Assembly (NCBI GenBank): GCA_002928965.1
Contig: PERU01000001.1
Span: forward strand, 248,001 to 312,000
Reading direction: 5' to 3'
From: Methylomonas sp.
GTDB lineage: Bacteria; Pseudomonadota; Gammaproteobacteria; Methylococcales; Methylomonadaceae
Length of the DNA: 64,000 nt
Position 1 is the first letter of the stretch. Each line of letters begins with the position of its first letter. Positions 26,607 to 34,699 of the stretch are shown one piece after another. A program made the translations under genes and the position numbers. Under the pieces are notes generated by a model, which had not been told where the DNA came from, searched no databases, and was given only the letters and a program-made list of their open reading frames with translations.

Positions 26607-27857
26607 TTATGTTGTTGTAGTTGTTGTGAAAAAATGTTGAGCGCAATCAATCAAAGTCTCGGATTTCGAGGTGAGATGAGTGGATGTTGGACGGCGGTTG
26701 GCGTCCGACAAGGTGAACCATATAGGCGCTGCGAAATAGAACAGGTGTAGCAAGGCAGACGGACGAAGAGCGTCAGTGTTTGCTGTAATAGGTGTGATTT
26801 TTATAGCGTCGCCAAAAACAGGTTTGGCAAAAAACGATTGAAGCGGTGGGGCTTCAAAGCTGGAAATCGAAACGGAATGGAACTTTAAAACGGCATACGG
26901 AACAGAAGAAGGGCAGTTGGCAAGCGGCGGCGAGGTCAGGCCCACACCATTGCTTAATAATTGTGTGCCAGGGGTTTGATTGATATCCGGGAAAAAGTGC
27001 TTGAAGCTCAAACATATTACAATCGCATCTTCGTGCTTGGATAAGCCTAGCCAGTTTGCCAGGGACTGAGGCTGCGGCAATTGCCAAATTTTACCCACCT
27101 TAACCTGTTGCTCAGAGCTAGCCTGACAGTCCGTCGCGTGGACACGATGATGCTCTGCAAGCGATAGATAGTTGTTTTGGTGAGTGTTGACTGAAGCGAA
27201 CGCAACGTCGCTGAAGCTAGTTTTGCCAATACCATCACACAGTGTTTCTGTTGAATCCGCTGCGATGGACATATTCGACACAATAAGGCCGAACAGGCAA
27301 CTGACAGCCAAAACCACTAATTTTGCAACCATGATACCGGTGCCGTGTAGCAGCAAAGTTGCTAACATGAAACCCAGCGTATAGGAAAGCAAGCTGGCTG
27401 AGGCGGATATTTCATGGCCGTGCGCGAAGCCATGGAAAAAACCAAAAAACGCCACGATCATGACATTGATTTTGGTGCTAAAACGGACTTTACGGGTAAT
27501 TAGTACGCTGAAAACAGCGCAAGACAGTAAAATCAACCCTTCCACACTGGGGATGGATATGCCTAAAGAGCCGGCCAAACCGCCTAAGCTCATCACGCCG
27601 ACGAATGCGAGCGGTAACATCCAGACCGCCCGACCCCGCAATTGCGCAGCCCAGATACCTACGGCCAGCATGGTGACTAAATGATCCCAGCCAGTCAAAG
27701 GATGATTGAAACCTTCTTTCCAACCAAATCCATCAAAATCGATTAGTTGCAGTCCAAAAAATCCTATTAGCAGCATAACCGGCAAGCCAATCGAAAGCCG
27801 GAGCCTGACGGCACCTTGCTTTTTAATAAATGGCTGAGTTAAGCGAATTGATAACAT
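26607..27857 (-). CDS. HupE/UreJ-type membrane protein with long C-terminal tail
   Basis: Residues 1 to about 195 form a HupE/UreJ-like domain with six or so helices, the N-terminal GWDHLVTMLAVGIWAAQL and the metal-site-like FFGFFHGFAHGHE. This family is linked with nickel or cobalt uptake. The remaining 220 residues are a polar tail with no domain I recognise, ending in a Thr run encoded by a GTT/GTA low-complexity stretch. Typical HupE proteins stop near 200 residues, so the tail may be a readthrough product or a fast-evolving periplasmic extension. It heads the minus-strand operon, 14 bases before the ExbB-like start. Confidence 0.75.
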   Translation of the reverse strand: MLSIRLTQPFIKKQGAVRLRLSIGLPVMLLIGFFGLQLIDFDGFGWKEGFNHPLTGWDHLVTMLAVGIWAAQLRGRAVWMLPLAFVGVMSLGGLAGSLGISIPSVEGLILLSCAVFSVLITRKVRFSTKINVMIVAFFGFFHGFAHGHEISASASLLSYTLGFMLATLLLHGTGIMVAKLVVLAVSCLFGLIVSNMSIAADSTETLCDGIGKTSFSDVAFASVNTHQNNYLSLAEHHRVHATDCQASSEQQVKVGKIWQLPQPQSLANWLGLSKHEDAIVICLSFKHFFPDINQTPGTQLLSNGVGLTSPPLANCPSSVPYAVLKFHSVSISSFEAPPLQSFFAKPVFGDAIKITPITANTDALRPSALLHLFYFAAPIWFTLSDANRRPTSTHLTSKSETLIDCAQHFFTTTTTT

Positions 27858-28062
27858 GGGTTTTTGAAAAACAAAATTAAGCTGAGAAAGTCAAATTGCG
27901 AGGCAGTATAAAAGCAGAATATTTGATAGGCAACGCATTTTAAAAAAATCGGCCCGGTAATTTGATTCTTGATTACCGTTTAGATTCAGTGGATTGTTAC
28001 TTAAGTATCTGATTTTAGATGCGTCTGAAATTTATATCGTATAAACCTTAAGATCACTAGGA

Positions 28063-29973
28063 TTAAAATTTAGCCGACGCTGATTTTTGCATGTAGGTAT
28101 AGCTGACTACAATTTTCCAGCTGTGCTCGGGTGAGAAGGTAATCGAATCCCAGGCGGCGATTTTGTAAGTTTCCTTGTCAGCTTCGGGTAAGGAGTAATA
28201 GCCGATACTGTCTTCATCGATCAACATTAACCGGCCAAAGGCTTGTAACGACGCTGAGCGATAGTTGATTTCATCGGTGAACAGGTTGGTGGCTATGTAT
28301 TCTGGTGATTCGTCGTAGATGATCAAACCGTCTTTTCGCATAATCCAGATGTTGCGCCGGTGGGTATCGGAAAGGGTGTTCAGGGGCAGAAAATCGGGTA
28401 ACACCTGTTCAGGAAACATGCGTGCCTCCAGATAGTTATCTACTTGATTATTGGTTTGCACCGGCACCCGGTAGATCAACACTAAGCGGTTATTTTCAAT
28501 TTGCGCAATCGGACGTAATACGTGTTGGGCATTGTCGTCACCGTCTTTACTGAAAATCGTGGAAATTTCTGAAGCATTGCGCAACGTGAAGGACTCGAAT
28601 TTTGGGTATTGGCTGTGCAATTGACTTAACAATAGCTGGTTGGCATCCGGATTTTTGGCATCGATTTGGCTCGATAGCCGATTTAAATCGCTGAACAAGC
28701 GTGTAGATGCCGCAGAAAGACTGTTGGCTATGGCGCGAGCTTGTTGTTGTGAACGTTCTCCAAAAGCCGTCAAAATCACTAAGGAATCTTCGGCCTCGGC
28801 TTTGGCCTGTTCCATTTGTTTGGCGTAATACCACGAAAATCCTGCACCACCCAAAACGGTCAGCATCAACAAACTCAGCATTACCAACATGGCTTTGTTT
28901 TGACTTAAAAACCGGCGCAGTAATTCCTGTCTGGAATAGGCATAGATATTCACGATGCGGCCTTCCCGAAAAGCTTTCAGCTGTAAAGCCAGTTCGCCGG
29001 CATCGGCGAATCGCTCCACGGGATTTTTATGCATGGCTTTTTCGCAAATCGCTACCAATTCCACTTGTGCGGCTGGATTGATTGACTTGGGGGATGGTGA
29101 TGCGGCTGGCGATTCGATTTGGCTTTGAATGTCTTCCAACGAGCCGCGATAGGGGAGGGTTCCTGATAAAATTCGGAACAAAATCACGCCCAGGCTATAC
29201 ACATCGCTGGTTTTACCGGCTGACCCATTGAATTGCTCCGGGGCCATATACGCCGGAGTTCCCATGACTTCCGAGGTGGACAGATCGCTAAGCGTATGGC
29301 GCTGATGGGTCAGCACTTCCCGGTAAAAATACGTGTTATCGCTATCTTCGACAGCTTGCGCCAGTCCCCAATCCAGTACGATGGTTTCGCCGAAACCGCC
29401 GCTGATGATATTGGCGGGCTTCAAATCCCTGTGAATGACGCCTTTGGAGTGGGCATAGGCCAGCGTATCGCAGACTGCGATCAATATGTCCAACAGCTTT
29501 AACCGGCGGGCGAAGGCACTTTGCGTTTCACTAGCTATACATTTTTTTAGCGATTGCTCCAGCGTTTCACCCTTGACATAACGCATCACGTAATACGGCG
29601 AACCATCATTACGGTGGCCTAATTCATAGACCGGAATGATGCCGGGGTGCTCCAGTTTGCCGGTGATTTTGGCTTCGTGAATAAAGGTGTTAATGACTTC
29701 AGCGTTGCTGGCGTTAGGCTGAGTGTATTCATCGCGCAATTCTTTGAGGGCTACCCGTCTGCCTATGGTTTCATCATAAGCCAGATGCACACGGCCAATG
29801 CCGCCTTGATCCAGCATATCCAGAATCGTCAAGTGGACCGGAAATTGGGTTAGCCTTGAGGCGGCGGGTGGCAATTGAGAGCTTACGTTGCCGGAGGGAT
29901 CCGGGCGTAACACCGTCAGTTCATCATCTTTTAATGGCGGGTTTGGAATAGCGGTGTTGTGGCCCATAGTCAT
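28063..29973 (-). CDS. Transmembrane Ser/Thr protein kinase
   Basis: A 636-residue PknB-type kinase. Kinase domain about 45-350: glycine loop LDQGGIGRVHLA, ATP-anchoring K77 (VALKEL), catalytic loop HRDLKPANI (181-189, D183), DWG at 201-203 in place of DFG, and APE in PAYMAPEQ. A membrane helix (about 366-388, LVMLSLLMLTVLGGAGFSWYY) separates it from an extracytoplasmic region of about 245 residues resembling a double-Cache/PAS-like sensor (LIIYDESPEYIATNLF). All catalytic residues are intact. It diverges from the small exported protein gene and the DUF2760/Hsp70 pair, with 217 bases between. Confidence 0.93.
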   Translation of the reverse strand: MTMGHNTAIPNPPLKDDELTVLRPDPSGNVSSQLPPAASRLTQFPVHLTILDMLDQGGIGRVHLAYDETIGRRVALKELRDEYTQPNASNAEVINTFIHEAKITGKLEHPGIIPVYELGHRNDGSPYYVMRYVKGETLEQSLKKCIASETQSAFARRLKLLDILIAVCDTLAYAHSKGVIHRDLKPANIISGGFGETIVLDWGLAQAVEDSDNTYFYREVLTHQRHTLSDLSTSEVMGTPAYMAPEQFNGSAGKTSDVYSLGVILFRILSGTLPYRGSLEDIQSQIESPAASPSPKSINPAAQVELVAICEKAMHKNPVERFADAGELALQLKAFREGRIVNIYAYSRQELLRRFLSQNKAMLVMLSLLMLTVLGGAGFSWYYAKQMEQAKAEAEDSLVILTAFGERSQQQARAIANSLSAASTRLFSDLNRLSSQIDAKNPDANQLLLSQLHSQYPKFESFTLRNASEISTIFSKDGDDNAQHVLRPIAQIENNRLVLIYRVPVQTNNQVDNYLEARMFPEQVLPDFLPLNTLSDTHRRNIWIMRKDGLIIYDESPEYIATNLFTDEINYRSASLQAFGRLMLIDEDSIGYYSLPEADKETYKIAAWDSITFSPEHSWKIVVSYTYMQKSASAKF

Positions 29974-30190
29974 GTCTTGCTTAGGTCTATATCAATGGTA
30001 TTTTGCGATGATGGGCCGTTGGGTATGGCTTGATCATGAAATATAGTTGATGATTCAAGCCCCGTACATTCCGCCCAGAATTTTAGTGATATGCCCTGGA
30101 TTGATAGCGTAATCGGGCGAGTGGTTGTCGCTGCTTGCCCGCATCGCGTAAAATCCCAATTAACAGACTTTCCACCCATGGAGTTACACA

Positions 30191-30577
30191 ATGAAATACG
30201 CTTTGATTGCTATGCTGTTGTTTGTCAATCAGTTGGCTTTTGCTGAAGAAGCACAAAAAGAAGAATGGAATGACACCACTTTAAAAGAAGAAACGATTCA
30301 GAAGATTCAGCAAGCGCAATACACTTATAAAAAATGTGTGTCCGATGTGATGCAAAAACCCGAATTTGCCAAACTGGAAAGCCGGCAAGCGACCGATGCG
30401 GTAATAAAACAATGCGAACCGACCTTGTCTGACATGCGCAAAGTCTATACAGATGTTCAAGTGCCGGGCGAAATTGCCGACCGACATCTGAAAAAACTCA
30501 GAATTCAGGTGACCCGCAATGTATTACAGGAACTGATGTATGCCGAAGCAGCCAGAAAGTCTGGCCTACCTCAATAA
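30191..30577 (+). CDS. Small exported protein of unknown function
   Basis: A 128-residue protein with a signal peptide (MKYALIAMLLFVNQLAFAEE, cleavage near AFA-EE) and a helical, charged mature part with two Cys (KKCVSDVM and IKQCEPTL). GGAG lies ten bases before the ATG. It begins a three-gene run with DUF2760 (12 bases on) and Hsp70. I do not recognise the family; a periplasmic role is suggested only by the signal peptide. Confidence 0.75.
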   Translation: MKYALIAMLLFVNQLAFAEEAQKEEWNDTTLKEETIQKIQQAQYTYKKCVSDVMQKPEFAKLESRQATDAVIKQCEPTLSDMRKVYTDVQVPGEIADRHLKKLRIQVTRNVLQELMYAEAARKSGLPQ

Positions 30578-30589
30578 ACTCATACCCTC

Positions 30590-31243
30590 ATGAATAATTA
30601 TATTATTGACTTATCTCTGCGTCCGACCACGTTTGATTTGTGGCATGTGTGTCTGGCCGGCACCGCTGCAGTGTTGGCGTTGGTATTGATTGTGGTTTTG
30701 ATTGCTGTGTTGTTGGGCATGCGTCGCAGTAAAACACTCGAGCCTGTCCAGCCAACCGTTGTTACTGTAAAGCCGGAACCCGAAATAAAAATCGTCGAGA
30801 AAATCGTCGAAGTTGAAAAAATTGTGCAGGCCCCTGCGCCAGAACCGGTGATTTTGAAAGAAGCTACCCCGGATGCGGCATTGCAGCTACTGAGCCTTTT
30901 GCAAAAAGAAGCCCGTTTCATCGACTTTATCAAAGAAGATGTCAGCGTGTATTCCGATGCCGATATAGGTGCTGCGGCGCGAGTGGTGCATCAAGGTTGC
31001 AGCAAGGCAGTCCACGAACATTTTACCTTGTCACCTGTAAGCCAGGATCAGGAGGGTAGCCGGGTGACCTTGAACAAAGGCTTTGATGCAGCATCATTCC
31101 GACTGACCGGCAACATTGTCGGGGAAGCACCGTTTACCGGCACTTTAGTGCATAAAGGCTGGCAGGTAACTGATTTGCGCTTGCCAAAATTAACCGAAGG
31201 CCACAATGCCAAAATCGTCGCCGCTGCCGAGGTTGAGTTATGA
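30590..31243 (+). CDS. DUF2760 protein, Hsp70-associated
   Basis: A 217-residue protein with one N-terminal membrane helix (VCLAGTAAVLALVLIVVLIAVLLG, about 21-44), a Pro/Glu/Val linker, and a C-terminal DUF2760 domain (about 95-217) recognised by LSLLQKEARFIDFIKEDVS and ADIGAAARVVHQGC. DUF2760 genes typically sit directly before an Hsp70-like gene, as here, with a 4-base overlap (ATGA). The function is not known; a membrane anchor or cofactor for the chaperone is a reasonable guess. Confidence 0.82.
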   Translation: MNNYIIDLSLRPTTFDLWHVCLAGTAAVLALVLIVVLIAVLLGMRRSKTLEPVQPTVVTVKPEPEIKIVEKIVEVEKIVQAPAPEPVILKEATPDAALQLLSLLQKEARFIDFIKEDVSVYSDADIGAAARVVHQGCSKAVHEHFTLSPVSQDQEGSRVTLNKGFDAASFRLTGNIVGEAPFTGTLVHKGWQVTDLRLPKLTEGHNAKIVAAAEVEL

Positions 31244-33078
31244 GCGAAGTACGCTATTCGGTGGGGATTGACTTAGGCACTACGCATTGCGTCATTTCTT
31301 ATGTAGATTTGCAGCAAAGTGATGACGACGTGGTGTTAACGGTATTACCGATTCCGCAGTTGATCGGTCCGGGGATGATTGAGGAAAAGCCGCAACTGGC
31401 CTCGTTTACCTATCTGCCGCATTCAGCTGAAATGGTTGAGGGTGCCACTGCGCTGCCATGGTCCGCAAAACCGGATTATTTGGTCGGTGAAATTGCCCGC
31501 AACATGGGCAGCAAAACCCCTATCCGCTTGGTGGCCAGTGCCAAAAGCTGGTTATGTCATGCCGGGGTGGATTGCAAACAAGCCATTTTGCCAGCGGAAG
31601 CACCTGAGGACGTGCAGCGGATTTCGCCATTTACTGCCAGTAAAGCTTATCTACAACATTTACGGGATGCCTGGAATCATCGTTTTCCTGACCATCGATT
31701 GGAACATCAGGATGTCACCATCACCGTGCCGGCGTCATTTGATCCGGCTGCACGCGAATTAACGGTAGAAGCAGCCCGCTCGGTGGGTTTGGGGCAGGCA
31801 GTGTTGCTGGAAGAACCGCAGGCCGCCTTGTATAGCTGGATTGAAAACAGCGAAGGTGACTGGCGTAATCATGTCTCTGTCGGCGATGTGATTCTGGTAA
31901 TAGATGTAGGCGGTGGTACTACCGACTTGTCTTTGATTGCCGTCACCGAACAGGATGGTAATCTGCAACTAACCCGAGTGGCGGTCGGCGATCATATCCT
32001 GCTGGGCGGCGATAACATGGATCTGGCGCTGGCCTACACCATCAAGGCCAAGCTGGAACAGGAGGGCGGTAAAAAGCTGGAATCCTGGCAATTGCAATCG
32101 CTGACCCATGCCTGTCGGGAAGCCAAAGAGAAATTGTTCAACCAAGCCGATTTGTCCAGCATGCCGATCGTGGTGGCCAGCCGTGGCTCGTCGCTAATCG
32201 GCGGCACTTTGCGTACCGAACTGACCCGTGACGAATTGAATCGGGTCTTGGTAGAAGGCTTTTTGCCGCATGTGCCAGTGCAAGAAAAGCCGGTAGTCAG
32301 ACCTCGCAGCGGTTTACGTTCCGCCGGTTTGCCCTATGCCCAGGATGCCGGAATTACCCGACATTTGGCGGCTTTCTTATCCAGACAAAAAGACGCCACT
32401 AGCGAATTTGCCCATGCAGCCAACGCGGAACACGCCAGTTTTCTGCACCCCACCGCCGTGTTGTTCAACGGCGGGGTTTTAAAAGCCGGGGAGTTGTCCG
32501 AACGGCTGATGACTATCTTGAATAACTGGTTACAAACCGAACAAGCACCCGGCGCGCGTTTGTTGCAAGGTGCCGATCTGGATTTGGCGGTAGCCCGAGG
32601 CGCAGCCTATTACGGTTTTGTGCGCAAGGGCAAAGGCGTGCGTATCAAAGGCGGTACGGCGGCGTCTTATTACGTGGGTGTGGAAAGTGCCATGCCAGCC
32701 GTACCGGGTTTACCACCCGAAGTCGAAGCGCTTTGCATTGCGCCGTTTGGTATGGAAGAGGGTACCGAACAGGAACTGCCCAATGACGAGTTTGGTTTGA
32801 TTATCGGTGAACCGGTGCGTTTTCGGTTTTTTGCGTCCAAAACCCGTCGTGATGATCAAGTAGGCTCTCGCCTGGAAAGCTGGAGCGATGAAGAACTGGA
32901 AGAACTCGATGAAATTGAAATCGTCCTCCCGGAAGAAGGCAAAGCCCCAGGCGAAATTGTACCCGTACATCTGTCATCCTCTGTGACTGAAGTGGGTACG
33001 CTGGAACTCAAGGCGGTTTCCAATCGGGATGATAAACGCTGGAAAATTGAGTTTGATGTCAGAGGCATGGAAAGTTGA
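31240..33078 (+). CDS. Hsp70-family protein
   Basis: A 612-residue actin-fold ATPase related to DnaK. Phosphate-1 motif VGIDLGTTHCVISYVD (residues 8-23), connect and phosphate-2 region VILVIDVGGGTTDLSLIAV (about 217-235), and an adenosine motif VLFNGGVLKAGEL (about 406) are all visible. The C-terminal part is shorter and unlike the DnaK substrate-binding domain. In related loci a second, longer Hsp70-like gene often follows this one; here the next sequence is a repeat element beginning 12 bases after the stop, so a partner may have been lost or never present. Confidence 0.92.
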   Translation: MSEVRYSVGIDLGTTHCVISYVDLQQSDDDVVLTVLPIPQLIGPGMIEEKPQLASFTYLPHSAEMVEGATALPWSAKPDYLVGEIARNMGSKTPIRLVASAKSWLCHAGVDCKQAILPAEAPEDVQRISPFTASKAYLQHLRDAWNHRFPDHRLEHQDVTITVPASFDPAARELTVEAARSVGLGQAVLLEEPQAALYSWIENSEGDWRNHVSVGDVILVIDVGGGTTDLSLIAVTEQDGNLQLTRVAVGDHILLGGDNMDLALAYTIKAKLEQEGGKKLESWQLQSLTHACREAKEKLFNQADLSSMPIVVASRGSSLIGGTLRTELTRDELNRVLVEGFLPHVPVQEKPVVRPRSGLRSAGLPYAQDAGITRHLAAFLSRQKDATSEFAHAANAEHASFLHPTAVLFNGGVLKAGELSERLMTILNNWLQTEQAPGARLLQGADLDLAVARGAAYYGFVRKGKGVRIKGGTAASYYVGVESAMPAVPGLPPEVEALCIAPFGMEEGTEQELPNDEFGLIIGEPVRFRFFASKTRRDDQVGSRLESWSDEELEELDEIEIVLPEEGKAPGEIVPVHLSSSVTEVGTLELKAVSNRDDKRWKIEFDVRGMES

Positions 33079-33089
33079 GCTGACTGGCC

Positions 33090-33475
33090 AGGAGCCTCCG
33101 AGAATAGAAATCGTCGTGAGGGAAAGCCAATTTGAGTCAGATTTGTTGATCATTTGAGACGGATAGTAGTGCTATACCTTTCGCACTCCACATTTCGGCA
33201 CATGCGCTCCCTCGCCCTCCGAAGGCTGTCGTAAAAGTCCCCTCTCTTCGCGGGAGAGGGCTGGGGTGAGGGGGATATAATGCAAACAGCTGATTTATAT
33301 GCCCTCATCCTAACCTTCTCCCGGTGGGAGAAGGAACTGTTTCGACTTTTACGACAGCCTCCTCCGGGTGAGGGCCTTGGAGAGGGTATCAAAAAACCGA
33401 AATATGCAAAGCGATGACTATAGTTGACGAAAATGAGTGGGAAATCTGGCCAAAAGGGCTTTTCCGTAGCAGATT
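33090..33475. repeat. Split copy of TIR element A
   Basis: Left part 33090-33177 (AGGAGCCTCCGAGAATAG through GAGGGAAAGCCAATTTGAGT to TAGTAGTGCTATAC) and right part about 33421-33475 (AAAATGAGTGGGAAATC and GGCCAAAAGGGCTTTT) together reproduce the element seen intact at 56905-57068. About 240 bases of other repeats separate the halves. Confidence 0.7.
33224..33359. mobile_element. Inverted-repeat element nested in element A
   Basis: Perfect 16-base terminal inverted repeats, GGCTGTCGTAAAAGTC (33224-33239) and its complement (33344-33359), enclose 104 bases that themselves contain CCCTCTC/GAGAGGG palindromes. On both sides lie further CCCTCGCCC and GGGTGAGGGC fragments, suggesting that this unit landed inside a REP that had landed in element A. 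Too short to code for a transposase; a MITE-like unit. Confidence 0.6.
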
Positions 33476-33517
33476 CACTAATGAATGATCATGAATAACC
33501 TATATTAAGTGTTCGGC

Positions 33518-33562
33518 GTAGGTGCGGATTTATCCGCACAATGCGAATGAATTCGCACCTAC
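33518..33562. repeat. REP palindrome GTAGGTGCG type
   Basis: GTAGGTGCGGATTTATCCGC (from 33518) faces GAATTCGCACCTAC (to 33562): a 45-base palindromic unit with two short internal hairpins, typical of a REP. It differs from the GTGGGAGCGACG family found inside the island. Confidence 0.7.
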
Positions 33563-33716
33563 CATTGCCAAACTTGTTTCTCACATATTCCTAACCAATT
33601 TCAAGAGTCAAGGCATCCTAAACTGAATTGTTGGCTGCCCTATGGCGGGTTGAAAAGCTTGCCAACCAAGAGCTTAGTTGTTAGATTTGCCAAAATGCCA
33701 ACAAGGAGGTTTGCTT

Positions 33717-34673
33717 ATGACTTCAACTGTTCAGCCACAAATACCGATAAAAATCTATCGGTTCCACTTTAAAAGCCCAGAAAACATTCGCCTACCCGAA
33801 TATCCAGGCTCGGCTTGGCGAGGCGCATTGGGGCATGCGTTAAAACGAACCGTCTGCGTAGTCAGAAATACCCCATGTAACCAATGCTTGCTCAAAAATG
33901 CCTGCGCGTACAGTTATGTATTCGAGACACCACCGCCGGCAGATGCCGAAAAAATGCGCAAATACACGGCAGCGCCACACCCGTTCGTTCTGCGCCTGCC
34001 TGAAAAGAGAACAACCCAATCGATTTATAGTCTTGATTTGATCCTGTTTGGTCACGGGCAACGCTTTTTTCCGTATTTGATCCATGCTCTCCAAACAGCA
34101 GGTAAGGATGGCATAGGCAGTCAACGGCAGATTTTTGAATTGCTTCAAATCGACGACGTAGACTTCCAGGGTTCCAGTTCGCTGATTTATCAAAATGCAG
34201 AACTGAAACCTCAGCAAGCAGCCATTACACCGACCATACCGGAAATGCCGAAGACCGTCGAATTAACCTTTCATACCCCGTTGCGGATAAAACACGATCA
34301 GAAAAATATCACTGTCGACAACTTCAATTTCGGTGCCCTGTTTAGCACACTGTTACGGCGTATTTCCATGATCAGTTACTTTCATACCGATACACCGCTG
34401 GATACCGATTTTGCAGGCCTTACAGCAAGCGCCAGACAGGTGCAAATCGCAAAGCAGCAACTGAAATGGTTCGATTGGACGCGCTATTCGTCTCGGCAAC
34501 AAACTGAAATGAATATGGGGGGCTTGGTTGGCAGCATTGAATTGAACACCGCTGGCATGGATGAATACTGGCCCTACCTTTGGCTAGGACAATGGACCCA
34601 TGTCGGTAAAGCCACCAGCATGGGAATGGGCGCTTACAGCATCAACTCCACAAGCTTGTCAGTTGACCGATAG
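33717..34673 (+). CDS. cas6: Cas6 pre-crRNA endoribonuclease
   Basis: A 318-residue RAMP-fold nuclease that cuts the repeat to release crRNAs with an 8-nt 5' handle. It belongs to the PF10040-like branch: N-terminal GSAWRGALGHALKR (28-41), a Cys cluster CNQCLLKNAC (about 52-61) and the C-terminal glycine-rich loop GQWTHVGKATSMGMGAY (about 290-306), the RNA-contacting signature. The catalytic His cannot be fixed by eye; H in THVGKA is a candidate. The ATG at 33717 has an excellent AAGGAGG seven bases upstream. It is the first gene of the type III-A operon, 26 bases before the CARF gene. Confidence 0.9.
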   Translation: MTSTVQPQIPIKIYRFHFKSPENIRLPEYPGSAWRGALGHALKRTVCVVRNTPCNQCLLKNACAYSYVFETPPPADAEKMRKYTAAPHPFVLRLPEKRTTQSIYSLDLILFGHGQRFFPYLIHALQTAGKDGIGSQRQIFELLQIDDVDFQGSSSLIYQNAELKPQQAAITPTIPEMPKTVELTFHTPLRIKHDQKNITVDNFNFGALFSTLLRRISMISYFHTDTPLDTDFAGLTASARQVQIAKQQLKWFDWTRYSSRQQTEMNMGGLVGSIELNTAGMDEYWPYLWLGQWTHVGKATSMGMGAYSINSTSLSVDR

Positions 34674-34699
34674 CCGCAGGAAAAGACCAAAATCAAGGG

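Larger units (their letters stand above)
33079..33716. other. 638-base gene-free region full of nested repeats
   Basis: Between the Hsp70 gene and cas6. From left to right it carries a split copy of element A, an inserted inverted-repeat element, and a separate REP palindrome, each listed individually. The last 150 bases lead into the cas6 ribosome site (AAGGAGG at 33703-33709). This region is the left boundary of the CRISPR island. Confidence 0.6.

Noticed and set aside
27858..28062. Cobalamin or other riboswitch before the HupE-type operon
   Set aside because: I looked for B12-box-like sequence and conserved paired elements and found none in this AT-rich stretch.
29970..30191. 73-codon minus-strand ORF between the kinase and the small exported protein
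   Set aside because: It fills the divergent promoter region exactly, has no ribosome site or recognisable composition, and would overlap the kinase start.
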